A stretch of 64,000 nucleotides of DNA. Origin: Stercorarius parasiticus (lineage: Eukaryota; Chordata; Aves; Charadriiformes; Stercorariidae). The position numbers and the translations under genes are program-made. The DNA lies in NCBI GenBank assembly GCA_013396915.1, contig VWZL01002204.1, positions 1 to 64,000 on the forward strand. Reading direction: 5' to 3'. This document shows positions 1 through 10,640 of this stretch, piece by piece (the stretch's first letter is position 1; the number at the start of each line of letters is the position of its first letter). The notes below the pieces were generated by a model, which worked only from the letters and a program-made list of their open reading frames with translations, had not been told where the DNA came from and searched no databases.

Positions 1-178
1 CCAGTACAGTCAACTCTTGGGACAGCCCTGTGACCCCACAAATACAAATGGGTTCTGCCTCTCTATAGCTTGATGGTATTAGGGTGCGCTGTGCACCTCT
101 GTCCACTAGAGCCTCATACTCCTGTGGGTCTGATGTGCCAGGCCATTGAATCCACACCGTCCAATAAACCCAGTTGTC
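1..178 (-). pseudogene. pro: Retroviral protease, N-terminal fragment with altered active site
   Basis: A minus-strand frame entering from about base 178 reads into the aspartic-protease fold of retroviruses. It carries a block ending EALVDRGAQ and, further on, ICGVTGLSQELTVL. The family's catalytic triad is Asp-Thr-Gly; here the middle residue is Arg (codon AGA), which would be expected to abolish activity. The frame is offset from gag, as is usual for gag-pro junctions. It is cut off by the window edge. Identification rests on the motif and the gene order. Confidence 0.6.
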
Positions 179-226
179 CCTTTCCTCCACCTGTCCGGAG
201 GCAGGGCCCCTCTAATCCTGTTCATA

Positions 227-1711
227 TTATCCATTACTCACTTCTTGCAGAAATGACTTGGAAGTTCCTTCAAGAGGATCAGAAGCAAGATCAGGCCTTC
301 TGCTCTGTCTGGGAAACTGCCCGCTGGAAACTGGGGCGGCACTTTTCCTGGAGGGATCCCCTTTTGCGATTGTTCTTCCTTGCAACTCCTGTACCAATGT
401 CCGCAGTGGGTTGTCCATCTCACTTCCTCATGTCCTCTCCATGGTCATGCAGGTAGAACCACAGGGTGCCTTGTAGTGTGTACCCTCTGTAGTCTCTCTT
501 TTGAGCGAGGAAGCACCTGCTCCTAATAGCTGAGATGCTGGCCTGTACAGGTGGGGAGTAGAACATATTCTCTTCAAGTTGATGGACCTTCTGGGACAGT
601 TTCTCCACAGCTGAGACAAGGGGAGAAGAGACTTTCTTCATATTGCTGGAGCCAGCCAGCCACCTCATCCACCGTTGGTCCCTCTTCGCCTTTCCATTCC
701 ATTACTGCCAATGAGTTGGCATATGATGATGGTGTGCTCCGTAGAAGCTTCTGTCACATGGGCTTTGTGCATTGGACCTCATTGGGGTCTGTGGGTATCT
801 GTGCATTGTCCAAGTCATAATAAATCATCTCCTGCACAACTAATTCTCTCAGGTACTGGAATAGTCTTTCCATGGTGGTCCACTTGCTTGGGTGACATAG
901 AACATCTTCACTGAAGGAGTACCTTTCCCTCACACCTGGCAGGATTCGACTCCAGACGCTGAGGGCCTGTGTCTTTTTCCCAATTGCCTTGTCAATGCCC
1001 CCTTCCCTAGACAGGGATCCCAGCTGCCTGGCTTCCCTACCCTCTAATTCCAGGCTACTGTCCCCGTTATCCCAGCACAGGAGCAGCCAGGTGACAATAA
1101 GCTCACCTGAAAGTTGGCTGAAATCTTTTCGCATATCCTGCAGCTTGCTCAAGGATAGGGATCAGGTGATTATCTCTGGTTCTGCCTCTTCATCCTGTTC
1201 TCATGATGGCCCGGGTTCCTTGTCATCCCTTACTAGGCGAACTGATTTCTTCGTGTTCTCCTTCTGTATAGGGGCAACTGATACCGGCACGAGTCGGTTT
1301 CCTGGTTCAGCTGCAGTGCCTGCCACNGTCTGTCGCAGGGGTTGCAGTAGCCGCAGTGTCTGTTGGTCTGGTTTCCATCTCTTTCCCCTGTGGGTGCTGA
1401 GTAACACTGAGCAGTGCTTGGCAGATACTGGCCAGGGCCCAGCAGTGCAGTGAGTTGAGCCTCTCTGGAATAACCACAGCACTTTCCTTTCAAGTATTCT
1501 ATCACTTTATCAGGGTCCTGAATTGTTCAGGGGTAAAGTCCCAGATCATTGAAGGTGAGAAGTTCTCTAGATACGTGCCCATATTCTCCCACATGCCCTG
1601 CCACCCCTGACTATCCAGCCTTAGGGCAGATCTCTGGGTAGCAGTCTTAAATAGTTGTTTAACTCTAAACAAGACCTGGAAGACATTCAGGAAACATAAC
1701 ACTAGGAACAT
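227..1711 (-). pseudogene. gag: Retroviral gag, broken into several frames
   Basis: Gag is the structural polyprotein of retroviruses. Consecutive minus-strand fragments at 1711-1502, 1505-1233, 1152-754, 668-420 and 418-227 carry the gag wording of avian ERVs, including short conserved blocks such as DFTPEQ, VIEYLKGK, KWTTMER, LRELVVQE and SAIRSR. The order of blocks is colinear but they fall in different frames, so there are several frameshifts. An N at 1327 sits in a low-complexity ACTGCGACAG-type stretch and marks missing sequence. No zinc-knuckle motif is visible before the protease region. As assembled it cannot encode a full Gag protein. Confidence 0.72.
1327..1327. other. Single-N assembly gap in gag
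   Basis: One N lies in a short tandem-like GC-rich stretch of the ERV gag. Judged by the N at 25956, which replaces about 305 bases of CR1, it is probably a placeholder for a gap of unknown length rather than one ambiguous base. Confidence 0.6.
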
Positions 1712-2170
1712 GCTGGTTTGAGCATCCCAAGGATATTAAAAATTCTCAAAAGCTGTCATACCTGGTCCTAAAGAGAAAAGGGAGGCAAAAGAGCAGGGGA
1801 AAGTGTCCCCCCCTTTTTACCCCATATACTGGGTGTGATTATTAATAAATTCTGAGACATGGTGCCCAAGGTACGGGCAGGACAGCAATACCACATAAAA
1901 TACCAAAATAACTGTCTGAACAGTGATGTTATCATATCATAATCTGATATCTCACAGGACAGCAAAATGATAATCCTGATACCCCTCCCAGAAGTGATAA
2001 ACAGCATCACGGGGAGTACATAAACCATATGGGAATTTACATAACACAGCCACAAGAACAAACTAAGCAACATGGTGACCAGCGACTAAGTACCTAATAC
2101 AGCAAATGCACACAACAAATTTGTTTTTACAAGCTCTTGTTGCATTTGTCGTTATCTCAACTCTTGGAGA
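1712..2170 (-). other. ERV leader / pre-gag region
   Basis: This lies between the LTR remnant and the first recognisable gag block. An ATG at 2145 opens only 19 codons before a stop, and a second frame (2073-1768) is hydrophobic and of unknown meaning. I recognise no conserved domain. It is included because of its position inside the provirus. Its true start codon and splice structure cannot be determined here. Confidence 0.45.
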
Positions 2171-2171
2171 N
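2171..2171. other. Single-N assembly gap at the LTR/leader boundary
   Basis: One N separates LTR-like sequence from leader-like sequence of the ERV. The LTR 3' terminus and primer-binding site are expected here and neither is seen, so sequence is probably missing. Confidence 0.55.
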
Positions 2172-2411
2172 GGGAACAGGAAAACAACAACAATAACAGA
2201 GGAATGCACAAACATGATGACGGCACCAGCGCTCACCGACCCCACCCGGGACCCGACCCGGGACGCCCCAGCCCGCTCCAAGCGGCGACTTCCCGCCCCC
2301 TCCCCCGGCAGCTCCCTGCTCCAGACTGGGCATGGCTCACATGGGGTGGGATACCTGTGTCCCTGCCGGAGCCTGGGGAGAATTAACCCTATCCCCGCCA
2401 GAACCAGGACA
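2172..2411 (-). repeat. 5' LTR, partial
   Basis: On the minus strand it begins TGTCCTGGTTCTGG at 2411 and continues with a GGGATAGGGTTAATT-like stretch, as at the start of the LTRs near 19833 and 33616. A short CpG-rich patch with repeated CCCGGGACC-type words lies at about 2235-2285. The 3' end of the LTR and the primer-binding site are not visible. A single N at 2171 interrupts the sequence where they should be, so they are probably among the collapsed bases. No clear TATA box is seen in this copy. Confidence 0.7.
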
Positions 2412-4162
2412 CACAGTCAGATTTTGCTGTGTCGGTCACTCATAGTTTAAGGACTGTTACTTACCCCGCAGGAGACAGCAGTACTGCCAGTGCTTCCCAC
2501 CTGTCCATGAAGCACACTGATGGGTGCTGAGGTCTGGGCTGGCTTTAGAAACGCGGAGCTGTGGGTTAACCCAGCAGGTCTGGATGGGGAAGACGCAGGA
2601 TTTGGCCATGGTGTTTAGCAGTTGCCTGTTGAGCAGGACAGCTTTTGGCTGGAGACCTGTTTGGTTTCAAAACGCTTGTCTGAGGAAGAGGGCTAAGAGG
2701 ACAGATGTACTGAAAGAAGCGGCCTCAGAGATGCATTTGGAGTCATCTGCATCTTGTTGAAAACTGTTTTACGCTAGTTTAGCCTACATGGGTTAGTGCC
2801 TTGGTGGAGGCGTTCAGACCTCTTACAGGGACATGTAGAGCCCTGGTGGAAACAGTCCCTTGTGCTGTGCTATAGGATAGGGCCTGGCTTGGGTGCTGTG
2901 ACACTGCCAGACTTTTCTGACTTCTGCAGGCAGAAGCCGAACTCCACTAATGAGAAAACTGAGAACCAGCAAAGCTCTTTTGTGGACATAGGTGGTTGTA
3001 AGAGCAATAGCCTCCCCCAGAGAGGGGTTGGGGTGCCTGTGGGCTCACCCTCCCAGCAGCTCCCTCCCTTTCCCTGCTGTGATACTGCATCTCCCATCCC
3101 AGCCGCTTAGGTTGGAAGCGTTAGATGGGCTCCTGCTCGGAGCGTGCTGCCTCTTCATTCAGGTGAAGCTGCAGAGAAAACCCGGCAATATTGAATTTCC
3201 TCACTGTGCTCAGGGATGCTTTTCCCTTCCCCACTACATTTAGCCCAAATTGGTGCCTGAAGTGCTTGTTTTGGGAAAGCATGGGGCATAAAGCACACAA
3301 GCAACTGTCTGCAGATGCAGGGAAGGTCATAAAAACAGGGATTACACCCTTTCCGTGCAGCAGCCTGCTTCCTCCCTCCATGGGCTGCGAAGACCTCTGA
3401 GGAGGCTGCAAAGACACATGTGTATTACTGGGAAGGTGAAGGCATGTTAAATGAATACCATAGCTTAAAAGCAAGGCTGGCTCTTGCTGTTGGAGCAGGA
3501 TTAGGAAGCAGCAGCCATGTCATGTGCTCCTGCGGGACTGGCTGAGTGGGGCTGAGGTGAGCTGGCAGGAGCAGGGTGTTTGCTTGGACATGAAGCTCTG
3601 CAGATGATCTCTTTATTTTGCCTTCTTTGGGTTTTCAGGCTTTGGTTCCCAAATTTATAGGTACAGAGTAAGCCGAGGTACAGGCAGAATGATTTCGAGG
3701 AAAAAGACCAAGCAAGTGGATTAAATTTTGGCACTGTTTAATTGGTCTGTAATGCAACAAACACTGTCTTTTAAGGAACATTTGCTTTCAGTTGCAACAA
3801 TAAAAAACTAGCTCAGGGGGTGAAGATCAGTTTGGAGATGATCTGAGATCATCATCACAGCACTATCATCACAGCCCTTGTAGCAGAGGTAAAATGCCTC
3901 CCAAGGACTCCCAGGGCATGGTAAGGATGCTGGCTTCAGGAAGGGGTGAGGAACTGGGCACTGATAGGGGGACTTGCCTCAGACCACCAAATAAATGCAT
4001 GAACAAATCTGACAGGGACTTTCACCTGGGGAGCTGAAACCCCATGCGTGCAACATAATATAATGCCTCCCAGTTGGGGAAATGGCCTGTCGGGAGAAAA
4101 TAGACCAGGGTTTCTGCTCACATGCAGCCTTTGGTAGTGGATTATTTTTCTGTGCAGGAGAG
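2412..4162. other. No gene or repeat recognised
   Basis: Mixed-composition sequence between the ERV and the first CR1. Open frames are all under about 120 codons on both strands and none has a recognisable domain. I see no simple repeat, RNA gene or transposon end. Confidence 0.6.
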
Positions 4163-4259
4163 ATCATAGAATCACAGAATCATAGAATCTGTTAGGTTGG
4201 AAGAGACCTTTAAAGGTCATCTAGTCTAACCCACCTGCAGTAAGCAGGGACATCTTCAA

Positions 4260-4958
4260 CTAGATCAGGCTGCTCAGAGCCTCATCAAGCCTGGCCTTGA
4301 ATGTCTCCAGGGATGGGGCCTCCACCACCTCTCTGGGCAATCTGTTCCAGTGTCTCACCACCCTCCTTGTAAAGCACTTCTTCCTGAAGTCTAATCTAAA
4401 CCTACCCTGCTCTAGTTTAAAACCATTACCCCTCGTCCTATTGCTACATGCCCTTGCAAACAGCCCCTCCCCAGCTTCCTTATAGGCCCCCTTCAGGTAC
4501 TGGAAGGCCGCTATAAGGTCTCCCCGGAGCCTTCTCTTCTCCAGGCTGAACAACCCCAACTCTCTCAGCCTGTCTTCATAGGAGAGGTGCCCCAGCCCTT
4601 TGATCATCTTCGTGGCCCTCCTCTGGATCCGCTCCAACAGGTCCATGTCCTTCTTGTGCTGAGGGCTCCAGAGCTGCACATGGTACTCCAGGTGGGGTCT
4701 CACGAGAGCAGAGCAGAGGGGGAGAATCACCCCTCTGGAGCTGCTGGCCACGGTTCTTTTGATGCAGCCCAGGGTGCGATTGGCCTTCTGGGCTGCAAGT
4801 GCACATTGTTGGTTCATGTCCAGCTTTTCATCCACCTGTACCCCCAACTCCTTTTCTGCAGGGCTGCTCTCTATCACATCATCCCCCAGCCTGTATTGAT
4901 AACAAGGATTGTCCCGACCCAAGTGCAAGACCTTGCACTTGGCCTTGTTGAACTTCAC
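4260..4958 (-). pseudogene. CR1 ORF2, C-terminal part of reverse transcriptase polyprotein
   Basis: A 232-codon frame reading from [14 protein letters not shown] through [13 protein letters not shown] and [14 protein letters not shown] to a stop at 4260. This is the conserved region downstream of the CR1 reverse-transcriptase catalytic core. It is the second longest reading frame in the window and is intact from its first codon to the natural ORF2 stop. It is separated from the upstream RT frame by an in-frame TGA (4968-4970). It has no promoter or start of its own, so I annotate it as a transposon pseudogene, not a host gene. Confidence 0.9.
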
Positions 4959-5041
4959 AAGGTTTGCTCAGGCCCACCTCTCTAGCTCGTCCAGGTCCCT
5001 CTGGATGACATCCCATCCCTCTGGCTTGTCGAATGCACCAC

Positions 5042-5400
5042 TCAGCTTAGTGTCGTCGGCAAACTTGCTGAGGGTGCACTTGATCCCACTAAATCATCGA
5101 TGAGGATGTTGAACAGCACCGGTCCCAGTACGGATCCCTGAGGGACACCACTTGTCACCCCTCTCCATCTGGACATCAAGCCATTGACCACTACCCTCTG
5201 GATGCGACCATCCAGCCAGTACCTTATCCACCGAACAGTCCACCCATCAAATCCGTATCTCTCCAACTTAGAGAGAAGGACGTTGACCGTGTCAAAGGCC
5301 TTGCAGAAGTTCAGATAGATGATATCCATAGCTCTCCCTTGTCCACTGATGCAGTCACTCCATTGTAGAAAGCCACTAGGTTGGTCAGAGATGATCAGCT
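5042..5400 (-). pseudogene. CR1 ORF2, reverse-transcriptase core fragment
   Basis: A minus-strand frame with RT motifs: [14 protein letters not shown] (motif A with its Asp), then [15 protein letters not shown] (motif B region). The next conserved block, FADDTKLSG, has the catalytic F-A-D-D and continues in another frame after a 4-base deletion near 5090. The frame is therefore disrupted before the catalytic DD pair. It is part of CR1 copy 1. Confidence 0.88.
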
Positions 5401-5636
5401 GTGACCTTTTTGACAGCAAGGGTCTGTCAGGAGTTCCACATTCCAAGGTGGGAGTGTGGCCCAGTGTGCTGGGCTCTCTTTGAGAGTTGCAACATGCACC
5501 CTGTAGTGAAGTTTAAAATGCCTTTTCAGCATCACCAGCACCTTTTTCTTCTGTCATAGTTGTCTCCTTGTCTGAGAGACAGTCTCAGAACCACACCAAG
5601 GCACCATGATGATGTAGTGGTAAGTACATGGTTGTG
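5401..5636. other. Spacer between head-to-head CR1 copies
   Basis: About 235 bases between the 5'-truncated ends of two oppositely oriented CR1 elements. No recognisable repeat or gene is present. Short direct words are seen but no clear target-site duplication. Confidence 0.5.
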
Positions 5637-6370
5637 TAACCCCATGCACCAGTACAGGTTAGGGGTTGACCTGCTGGAAAGTAGCTCTGTTGAGAAGGAC
5701 CTGCGAGTCCTGGTGGACAACAAGTTGACCATGAGCCAGCAATGTGCCCTTGTGGCCTAAAAGGCCAATGGTATCGTGGGATGCATTAAAAAGAGCTTGG
5801 CCAGCAGGTCAAGGGAGGTTATCCTCTCGTTCTACTCTGCCCTGATGAGGCCACATCAGGAGTACTGTGTCCAGTTCTGGGCTCCCCAGTTCAAGAAAGA
5901 CAAGGAACTACTGGAGAGAGTCCAGCGGAGGGCTACGAAAATGATCAAGGGAATGGAGCACCTCTCTTATTAGGAAAGGCTGAGAGACCTGGGTCTGTTT
6001 AGCCTGGAGAAGACTGAGAGGGGGTCTGATCAATACGTATAAATACTAAAGGGTGGGTGTCAAGAGGATGGGGCCAGGCTCTTTTCAGTGGTGCCCAGCA
6101 ACAGGACAAGGGGCAACGGGCACAAACTGGAACACAGGAAATTCTGTCTGAATGTTTCTCTATTTTGAGGGAGACAGAGCACTGGAACAGGCTGCCCAGA
6201 GAGGTGGTGGAGTCTCCTTCTGTGGAGATAATCAAAACCCACCTGGACACGATCCTGTGTATCTTGCTCTAGGTGAACTTGCTTTGGCAGGGGGCTTGAA
6301 CTAGATGTTCTCCAGAGATCCTTTCCAACCCCTACCATTCTGTGATTCTGAGATTCTGTGTGATTCTGTG
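5637..6370 (+). mobile_element. CR1 LINE 3' fragment (copy 2, older)
   Basis: Plus-strand CR1. It starts within the ORF2 C-terminus (a [21 protein letters not shown] block) and continues through [14 protein letters not shown] and the [21 protein letters not shown]. It ends in the 3' UTR and ATTCTGTG-type octamers at about 6337-6370. In-frame stops lie at 5758-5760 and 5971-5973, and a frameshift follows near 6040. It is clearly more diverged from copies 1 and 3 than they are from each other, so it represents a different or older CR1 subfamily. Its 5' end faces that of copy 1. Confidence 0.9.
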
Positions 6371-9356
6371 TCAATCTGTGTATTTTAATATGGGGTTTGT
6401 TCCTCCAGCAGTTCATCCCTGCATTCAAACCAGGCAAAGCTTTCTCTGCAGAATAACTACACATGACCAGTGACTTCTGTTCAACATTTTTTCTGCTCCT
6501 GGTGGGGCAATGGGGCATGTGGCTGGTACAAGAATTGCTGCCTTTGGACAATATTTTGGCACAGGGCTGTAGGAAGGATTTCACAGCAAATGCCTTACTT
6601 TGCAGTCAGCTGGCTGCATGATTTTGCCTTCCCTGGTAGGCTTCCCTTGACAGCTCCTTGTGTCATCATATCTGTTTCAGTGGCTTTCAAAGCACTTGTG
6701 CCTTCTTCTTCAGTTAATGGCAGAGCAGTGTCGTCTTAGACACGGGCACTTCTGGAGGAAGAGCCCATTTTTGTGCCAAGAAGCCCTGCCTCCACATATT
6801 CATCTCAAAGGCATACAGTGGCTTGCAGCCCAAACACCATTACACAGGCATCGCTGCCACTGGGGGGCTTTGCAGGAGGCTTATCCTAGCCACTCTGCCT
6901 GGCTTGCAATTGACCCCGCTACTGCAGGGCAAGCTTAAGGGTTTCAAAGCCTGCTTCAAGTCCTTGAAAAGCTCTCCGAATTTCCATGCTGTCTGCAGGG
7001 CGCTGCTGGCTCTCCAGGCAATGCCCAGTCCCATGCAGCCTTTTATTGTCCCCAAGCCCGACTGCCAGCATCCTAACCACGTTCTGTGCAAGTGAGTTTG
7101 CTGCTGGTGAGCTTGCTTGGAGGGAAAGAGACCTTCAGGATAAGACTTATGCTTCCCACCAGCCTCTTCTGGAAATCAGTACGACGCAGAAATGACAGTG
7201 GGATGATCCAGCCAGTTTTTCATCCCTAACGAGAGGCTCCTAATGAGAACCTCCTCCTTCTGCCGTGGAGCTGTGCCAGCGTCCCTCTCTATATTGTTGT
7301 AGTAGAGCAAAGTAGAAGGGGGGGAAGGATCATTTAGCACGTGAAAGGCACCTCTTGTATGGGGATACATACATGGCACAGTTCAGCTGGGGTGAGCAAC
7401 CAGCTCCTGCCAAACCATGATGTATGAGGCAGAAAGGTCAAAAGTTCTCCTTTACAATCAGCAAGAAAGGAGAAGGCAGGCAATGGTCACTTAATTTGTG
7501 GGGTTTTCCCTCTACTTGTCAAGAGGAGTTTGGGCTGTGGTGATGGATGAGTCATCAATTAAAGTCAGACGCTTGGTCTTTTGTCTCGGTTCCTGAAGGG
7601 CCCAATTCAAACCCCGGCCAGGTTGATGGGAGTCCATCCACTGATGCCAGCGGGTCCTTGATTGGGACTACGAAGGCTGTGGAGCAACTGGGTTGAACAG
7701 CCTGCCTTTCTTCATGCTCAGCATTGTGCCTCTTGGGTCCCCAATTGCTGTTATTAGCAGGCAGGATATTTCCAGAGCTGAATCTCACTAACACTTGCCA
7801 CCAGTTCCTTACATTTCTTTCCCTGGTCCCTCTCCATGCAGCTGCTTTGATGTCCAGAGGAGCAAGCAGTGAGCCATGTAGTGCAGCAGCTCCTCACTCA
7901 TGCCTTCCTGCTTATCTGACCATATATACTGTTAATATTTCCTCTAAGGCACCAGCTCCCATGATAACATTGCTTTATCAACAAAAAGCCTTTAAATATT
8001 TTGCTGGGGAAAGGAACATTTCTACAGGGTTTTTTGCAGTATATACAGCCCCTAATGGTTTGATCCTGCGGGACCTGCTCTACAGTCAGCTCACACAGTC
8101 CTACACAAGCAGAGGCCATCCGGCACCCCCTCTTCATTGGGAAGTATTGTCCTGTTTTACCCATTGCACATAATGGCATAGGAAGACCAAGTCAGATCTA
8201 CAGGCATGAAGACTCTGTTTGAACATGAAGCCTGTTCTGACAATGAGGGGTGGCTCAGCATCTCTGCTCAGGCCTGGCAGGGAGTCCTTGCTCTTAGGTG
8301 CTTATAACAGCTTCTTTCCATGTGGGGTTGAGACCTCAGTGTGTGCACCAGATGCTGCCTGCTCCCATGTCCCAGTGCCCAGGTGTGCAGGCTGGAGAGA
8401 CACTGCAACCATAAATGTGCGGAGGTTACCACCTCTACAGCCTTGGCTTATCTTTGCTAGAGGCCTGGGCCAGGCACTGACTTTCTGAGTTTAGTATAGA
8501 GGAAAGAAGAGATAACATGAGCCTTTTCCTTTGTTCCCCTGTGTCAGCCCCAGCTGATGGACATGTTTCCAGCCACATAACATGAGCATGGCCAAGTGGT
8601 TCCCTCCATGAAAGGGTATAATTAGGAAACTGAATGTATTTTCCACCATCACTTGTCTTGGTTGGCCTGAGTAAAAGCATCTCCCTTTAATATAGATGCA
8701 CAGGCTGTTTCCTTTATGTCGTGAAGGCTGTGTGAAGATTGCTCCCCCTCAGTCTGGATGGAGAGGCTTGGGACTATGGGGGTCTCTCACAGAACTGTCT
8801 GGAAAACCTTCATTGTCTGGTTAGAGTCTGTAGACATTGTCACATTCCTGAACGCTCACAGATTGGATGGTTTGTATGAGCCTGACATGAGCAGATGGTA
8901 ATCTTGTCTCTGCTACATGTCTCCTTGGAGTTACTTCACTCTCAGCTCTCTGCTGGCTCTCATCAGGACCTGGCATAAAATGTTATGAAAAACTGTTTCT
9001 TATGGGAGTGGAACAGAACCTGGTTTTGTGTTTTTCCATCAGCCTGTTTCCTTACAGTGACAGTCATGGGGAGGACATGGTTGTGACTTCCATTGAATGG
9101 ATAGCTTGGCATTTTGATTTGGAGTGCGTGAAAGCATTTTGGACCAATTAAAATGGTTTAGATAATAAGTAAATACATATAATAAATATTAAAAAGAATT
9201 AGAAAGTCCATGGAGACACGTTGAGCCTAAGGCCAAGCTGGCATTTGTAGTCCTCATGTCTATGCCATGGCTGTTTCTGAAATACTGCAGCTCCATGGGG
9301 ATATTATAATACCAGTAAATGTATGTGCAATCGAATTTTATGTAAAGGACTGGATG
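6371..9356. other. Intergenic-like sequence, no gene recognised
   Basis: No supported gene. The only recognisable item is an old repeat fragment at about 7590-7675. A 149-codon plus frame at 7724-8173 has no recognisable domain and lies within the chance range for this much sequence. Confidence 0.55.
7590..7675 (-). repeat. Old amniote interspersed repeat fragment (CCATTGAAGTCAATGG-core type)
   Basis: The reverse complement reads like the diverged wording of a repeat common in bird, turtle and crocodile DNA, with a GGGCCC end, a CCCATCAACCTGG-like core and an ATTGGGCCC terminus. Related stretches occur at 36421, 42236, 46868 and 51065. I do not know its formal family name. Confidence 0.35.
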
Positions 9357-9475
9357 AAGTCACAGAGCTATAGTTTCCAGGGTCCTGTTTCTTAACACCT
9401 GGGACCATGTTCAAGAGGTCAGAGGAACCCAGATCTCCTGATCAGAACATGGACAGAAGAGTCCTGGAAGACTCT
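9357..9475 (+). repeat. Old duplicate, left arm A
   Basis: Similar to 10398-10514. Both arms end in a shared word set, TGATCA followed by about ten bases and then CAGAAGAGTCCTGGAAGA, and share CAGAGCTAT/CAGGGCTAT near the start. Similarity is roughly 70% by eye. It is either an unnamed old interspersed repeat or an old local duplication; see the partner at 10048-10150. Confidence 0.5.
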
Positions 9476-10047
9476 CTAGCCTTGGGCACTGTTCAAGTTA
9501 TGAGTGTTGGTTTTGGATGATGGCAAAGGTTTAATAAATGCTGCAGCTGTAGAAATCCCCTTCACTGGAGAGTATAACTCTCCATGTCAATATATGATTT
9601 GCATTTCCAGCCTGCATGTATCGAGGCTGCATGACTCAGTCAATGGGGTGGGCAGATCCAGTGCTTACTTTGGCAGAATAATTCCTCAGGTCTCATTTAA
9701 TTAGAACTCAGACCAGCTTCCTGGAGATTGTGGGAACCTCATTAGCAGCAGAAATAGAAACTTGAAGAGGCCAACTCAGTGGGAAAAGATTGCTTGCTAA
9801 GAACTTTACTTACCAAGAACTTAACCTCTTCAAGAGTTGTGTCTCTTAGGTACAGCAGAAGGATTTATGGCTGGAATACAAGGTCTCTTACAATATCCCA
9901 AATGTTGGAGAGGTTTTTTTGCAATCTGAATTAAAACCTCTCAAAACAGTAGATAAAATCTTTTTGGCTCAACAGTCTCCAGTTATGCTCTCTTGAATTG
10001 GTTTTAATTCTTGATGTCTGTTTTGTTGCTCTTTCACCATTTGGAGA

Positions 10048-10150
10048 TGCTGATTGCTGATTTGCTGTCCTCATTCTTGTCTCACTTGGCAATGTTACCT
10101 TATATTTTAATATATGTTGGTCTATAACAAATCCATTTGGTTTTTTTTTA
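10048..10150 (+). repeat. Old duplicate, right part A
   Basis: Starts GCTGATTGCTGATTTGCTGT and runs through GGCAATGTTACCTTATATTT and ATATGTTGGTCTATAACAAA. The same ordered words recur at 10519-10640 with small indels. In the second copy this block directly follows the arm matching 9357-9475. Here about 570 bases separate the two blocks. Confidence 0.5.
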
Positions 10151-10397
10151 ATATTTGAGATGTGATAACAGGAGTTTAGACACCTAGCTCACATATAGAC
10201 ACCTAAATTTAGTTCACCTAATCTCAGATGCCATCCTGCCTATTGTGTCTTGAGAAGTTTCTAGAGAGGTCTCCCTGTAAAGGCTAAGCACTGTCTGTAT
10301 GTTTGCTTCAGGAATGGTGTGGAAGAGAGCTATAAAATACAATTAGAGTATTTGAATTGTTGCTCAGTAAATACATGTGTGTGTTCGCGACAACTGG

Positions 10398-10640
10398 ATG
10401 GAGTCTCAGGGCTATGTTTTGCAGTTGTTCTGTTCTCTTTAATTTTGGAATTATGCTGAAGAGGCTAAAGAGACCCAGAGCTGTTGATCATAACAAGGCC
10501 AGAAGAGTCCTGGAAGAGTGGCTGATTGTTCATTTCCTGTCCCCATCCTAGCCTCATGCTGGCAACATTACCATATATTTCAGAGGAGAATATGTGTTAG
10601 TCTAGAAAAAAAATCCATATTTTATTTTTCTACCATAACG
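10398..10640 (+). repeat. Old duplicate, copy B (both parts contiguous)
   Basis: Contains in one piece the sequences related to 9357-9475 and to 10048-10150. Matching words include CAGAAGAGTCCTGGAAGA, GCTGATTGTTCATTTCCTGT, GGCAACATTACCATATATTT and GTTAGTCTAGAAAAAAAATC. This fits either a repeat family whose first copy has a 570-base insertion, or a tandem duplication followed by a deletion in copy B. Confidence 0.5.

Larger units (their letters stand above)
1..2411 (-). mobile_element. Endogenous retrovirus, 5' part, degenerate (avian ERVL-like family)
   Basis: Read on the minus strand, this stretch runs LTR start (2411), LTR body, leader, gag-like frames (about 1711 to 227) and the beginning of a protease-like frame that leaves the window at base 1. 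That is retroviral gene order. The LTR terminus is shared with two other LTRs in the window. The coding part is split over several frames with stops and two single-N gaps (1327, 2171), so it is a non-functional relic as assembled. The polymerase, any envelope region and the 3' LTR would lie to the left of the window. The ERVL-like assignment rests on recognition of the LTR and gag wording and was not checked by a database search. Confidence 0.8.
4163..5400 (-). mobile_element. CR1 LINE, 5'-truncated (copy 1)
   Basis: Minus-strand CR1 retrotransposon. The 3' end (4163-4190) is the CR1 tail of tandem ATTCTATG/ATTCTGTG octamers, preceded by the conserved 3' UTR. Upstream is the C-terminal half of ORF2. 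The element enters at about 5400, within the reverse-transcriptase domain (a [15 protein letters not shown] block in one frame). It therefore lacks the ORF2 endonuclease region, ORF1 and the 5' UTR, as most CR1 copies do. Frameshifts lie near 5335 and 5090, the latter a 4-base deletion relative to the copy at 25427. An in-frame TGA lies at 4968-4970. The exact 5' boundary is uncertain by tens of bases. Confidence 0.93.

Noticed and set aside
2215..2300. CpG-rich patch as a host CpG-island promoter
   Set aside because: It is under 100 bases and lies inside the ERV LTR.
10170..10210. Repeated TAGACACCTA words as a tandem repeat
   Set aside because: Only two copies 20 bases apart. Too little to call.
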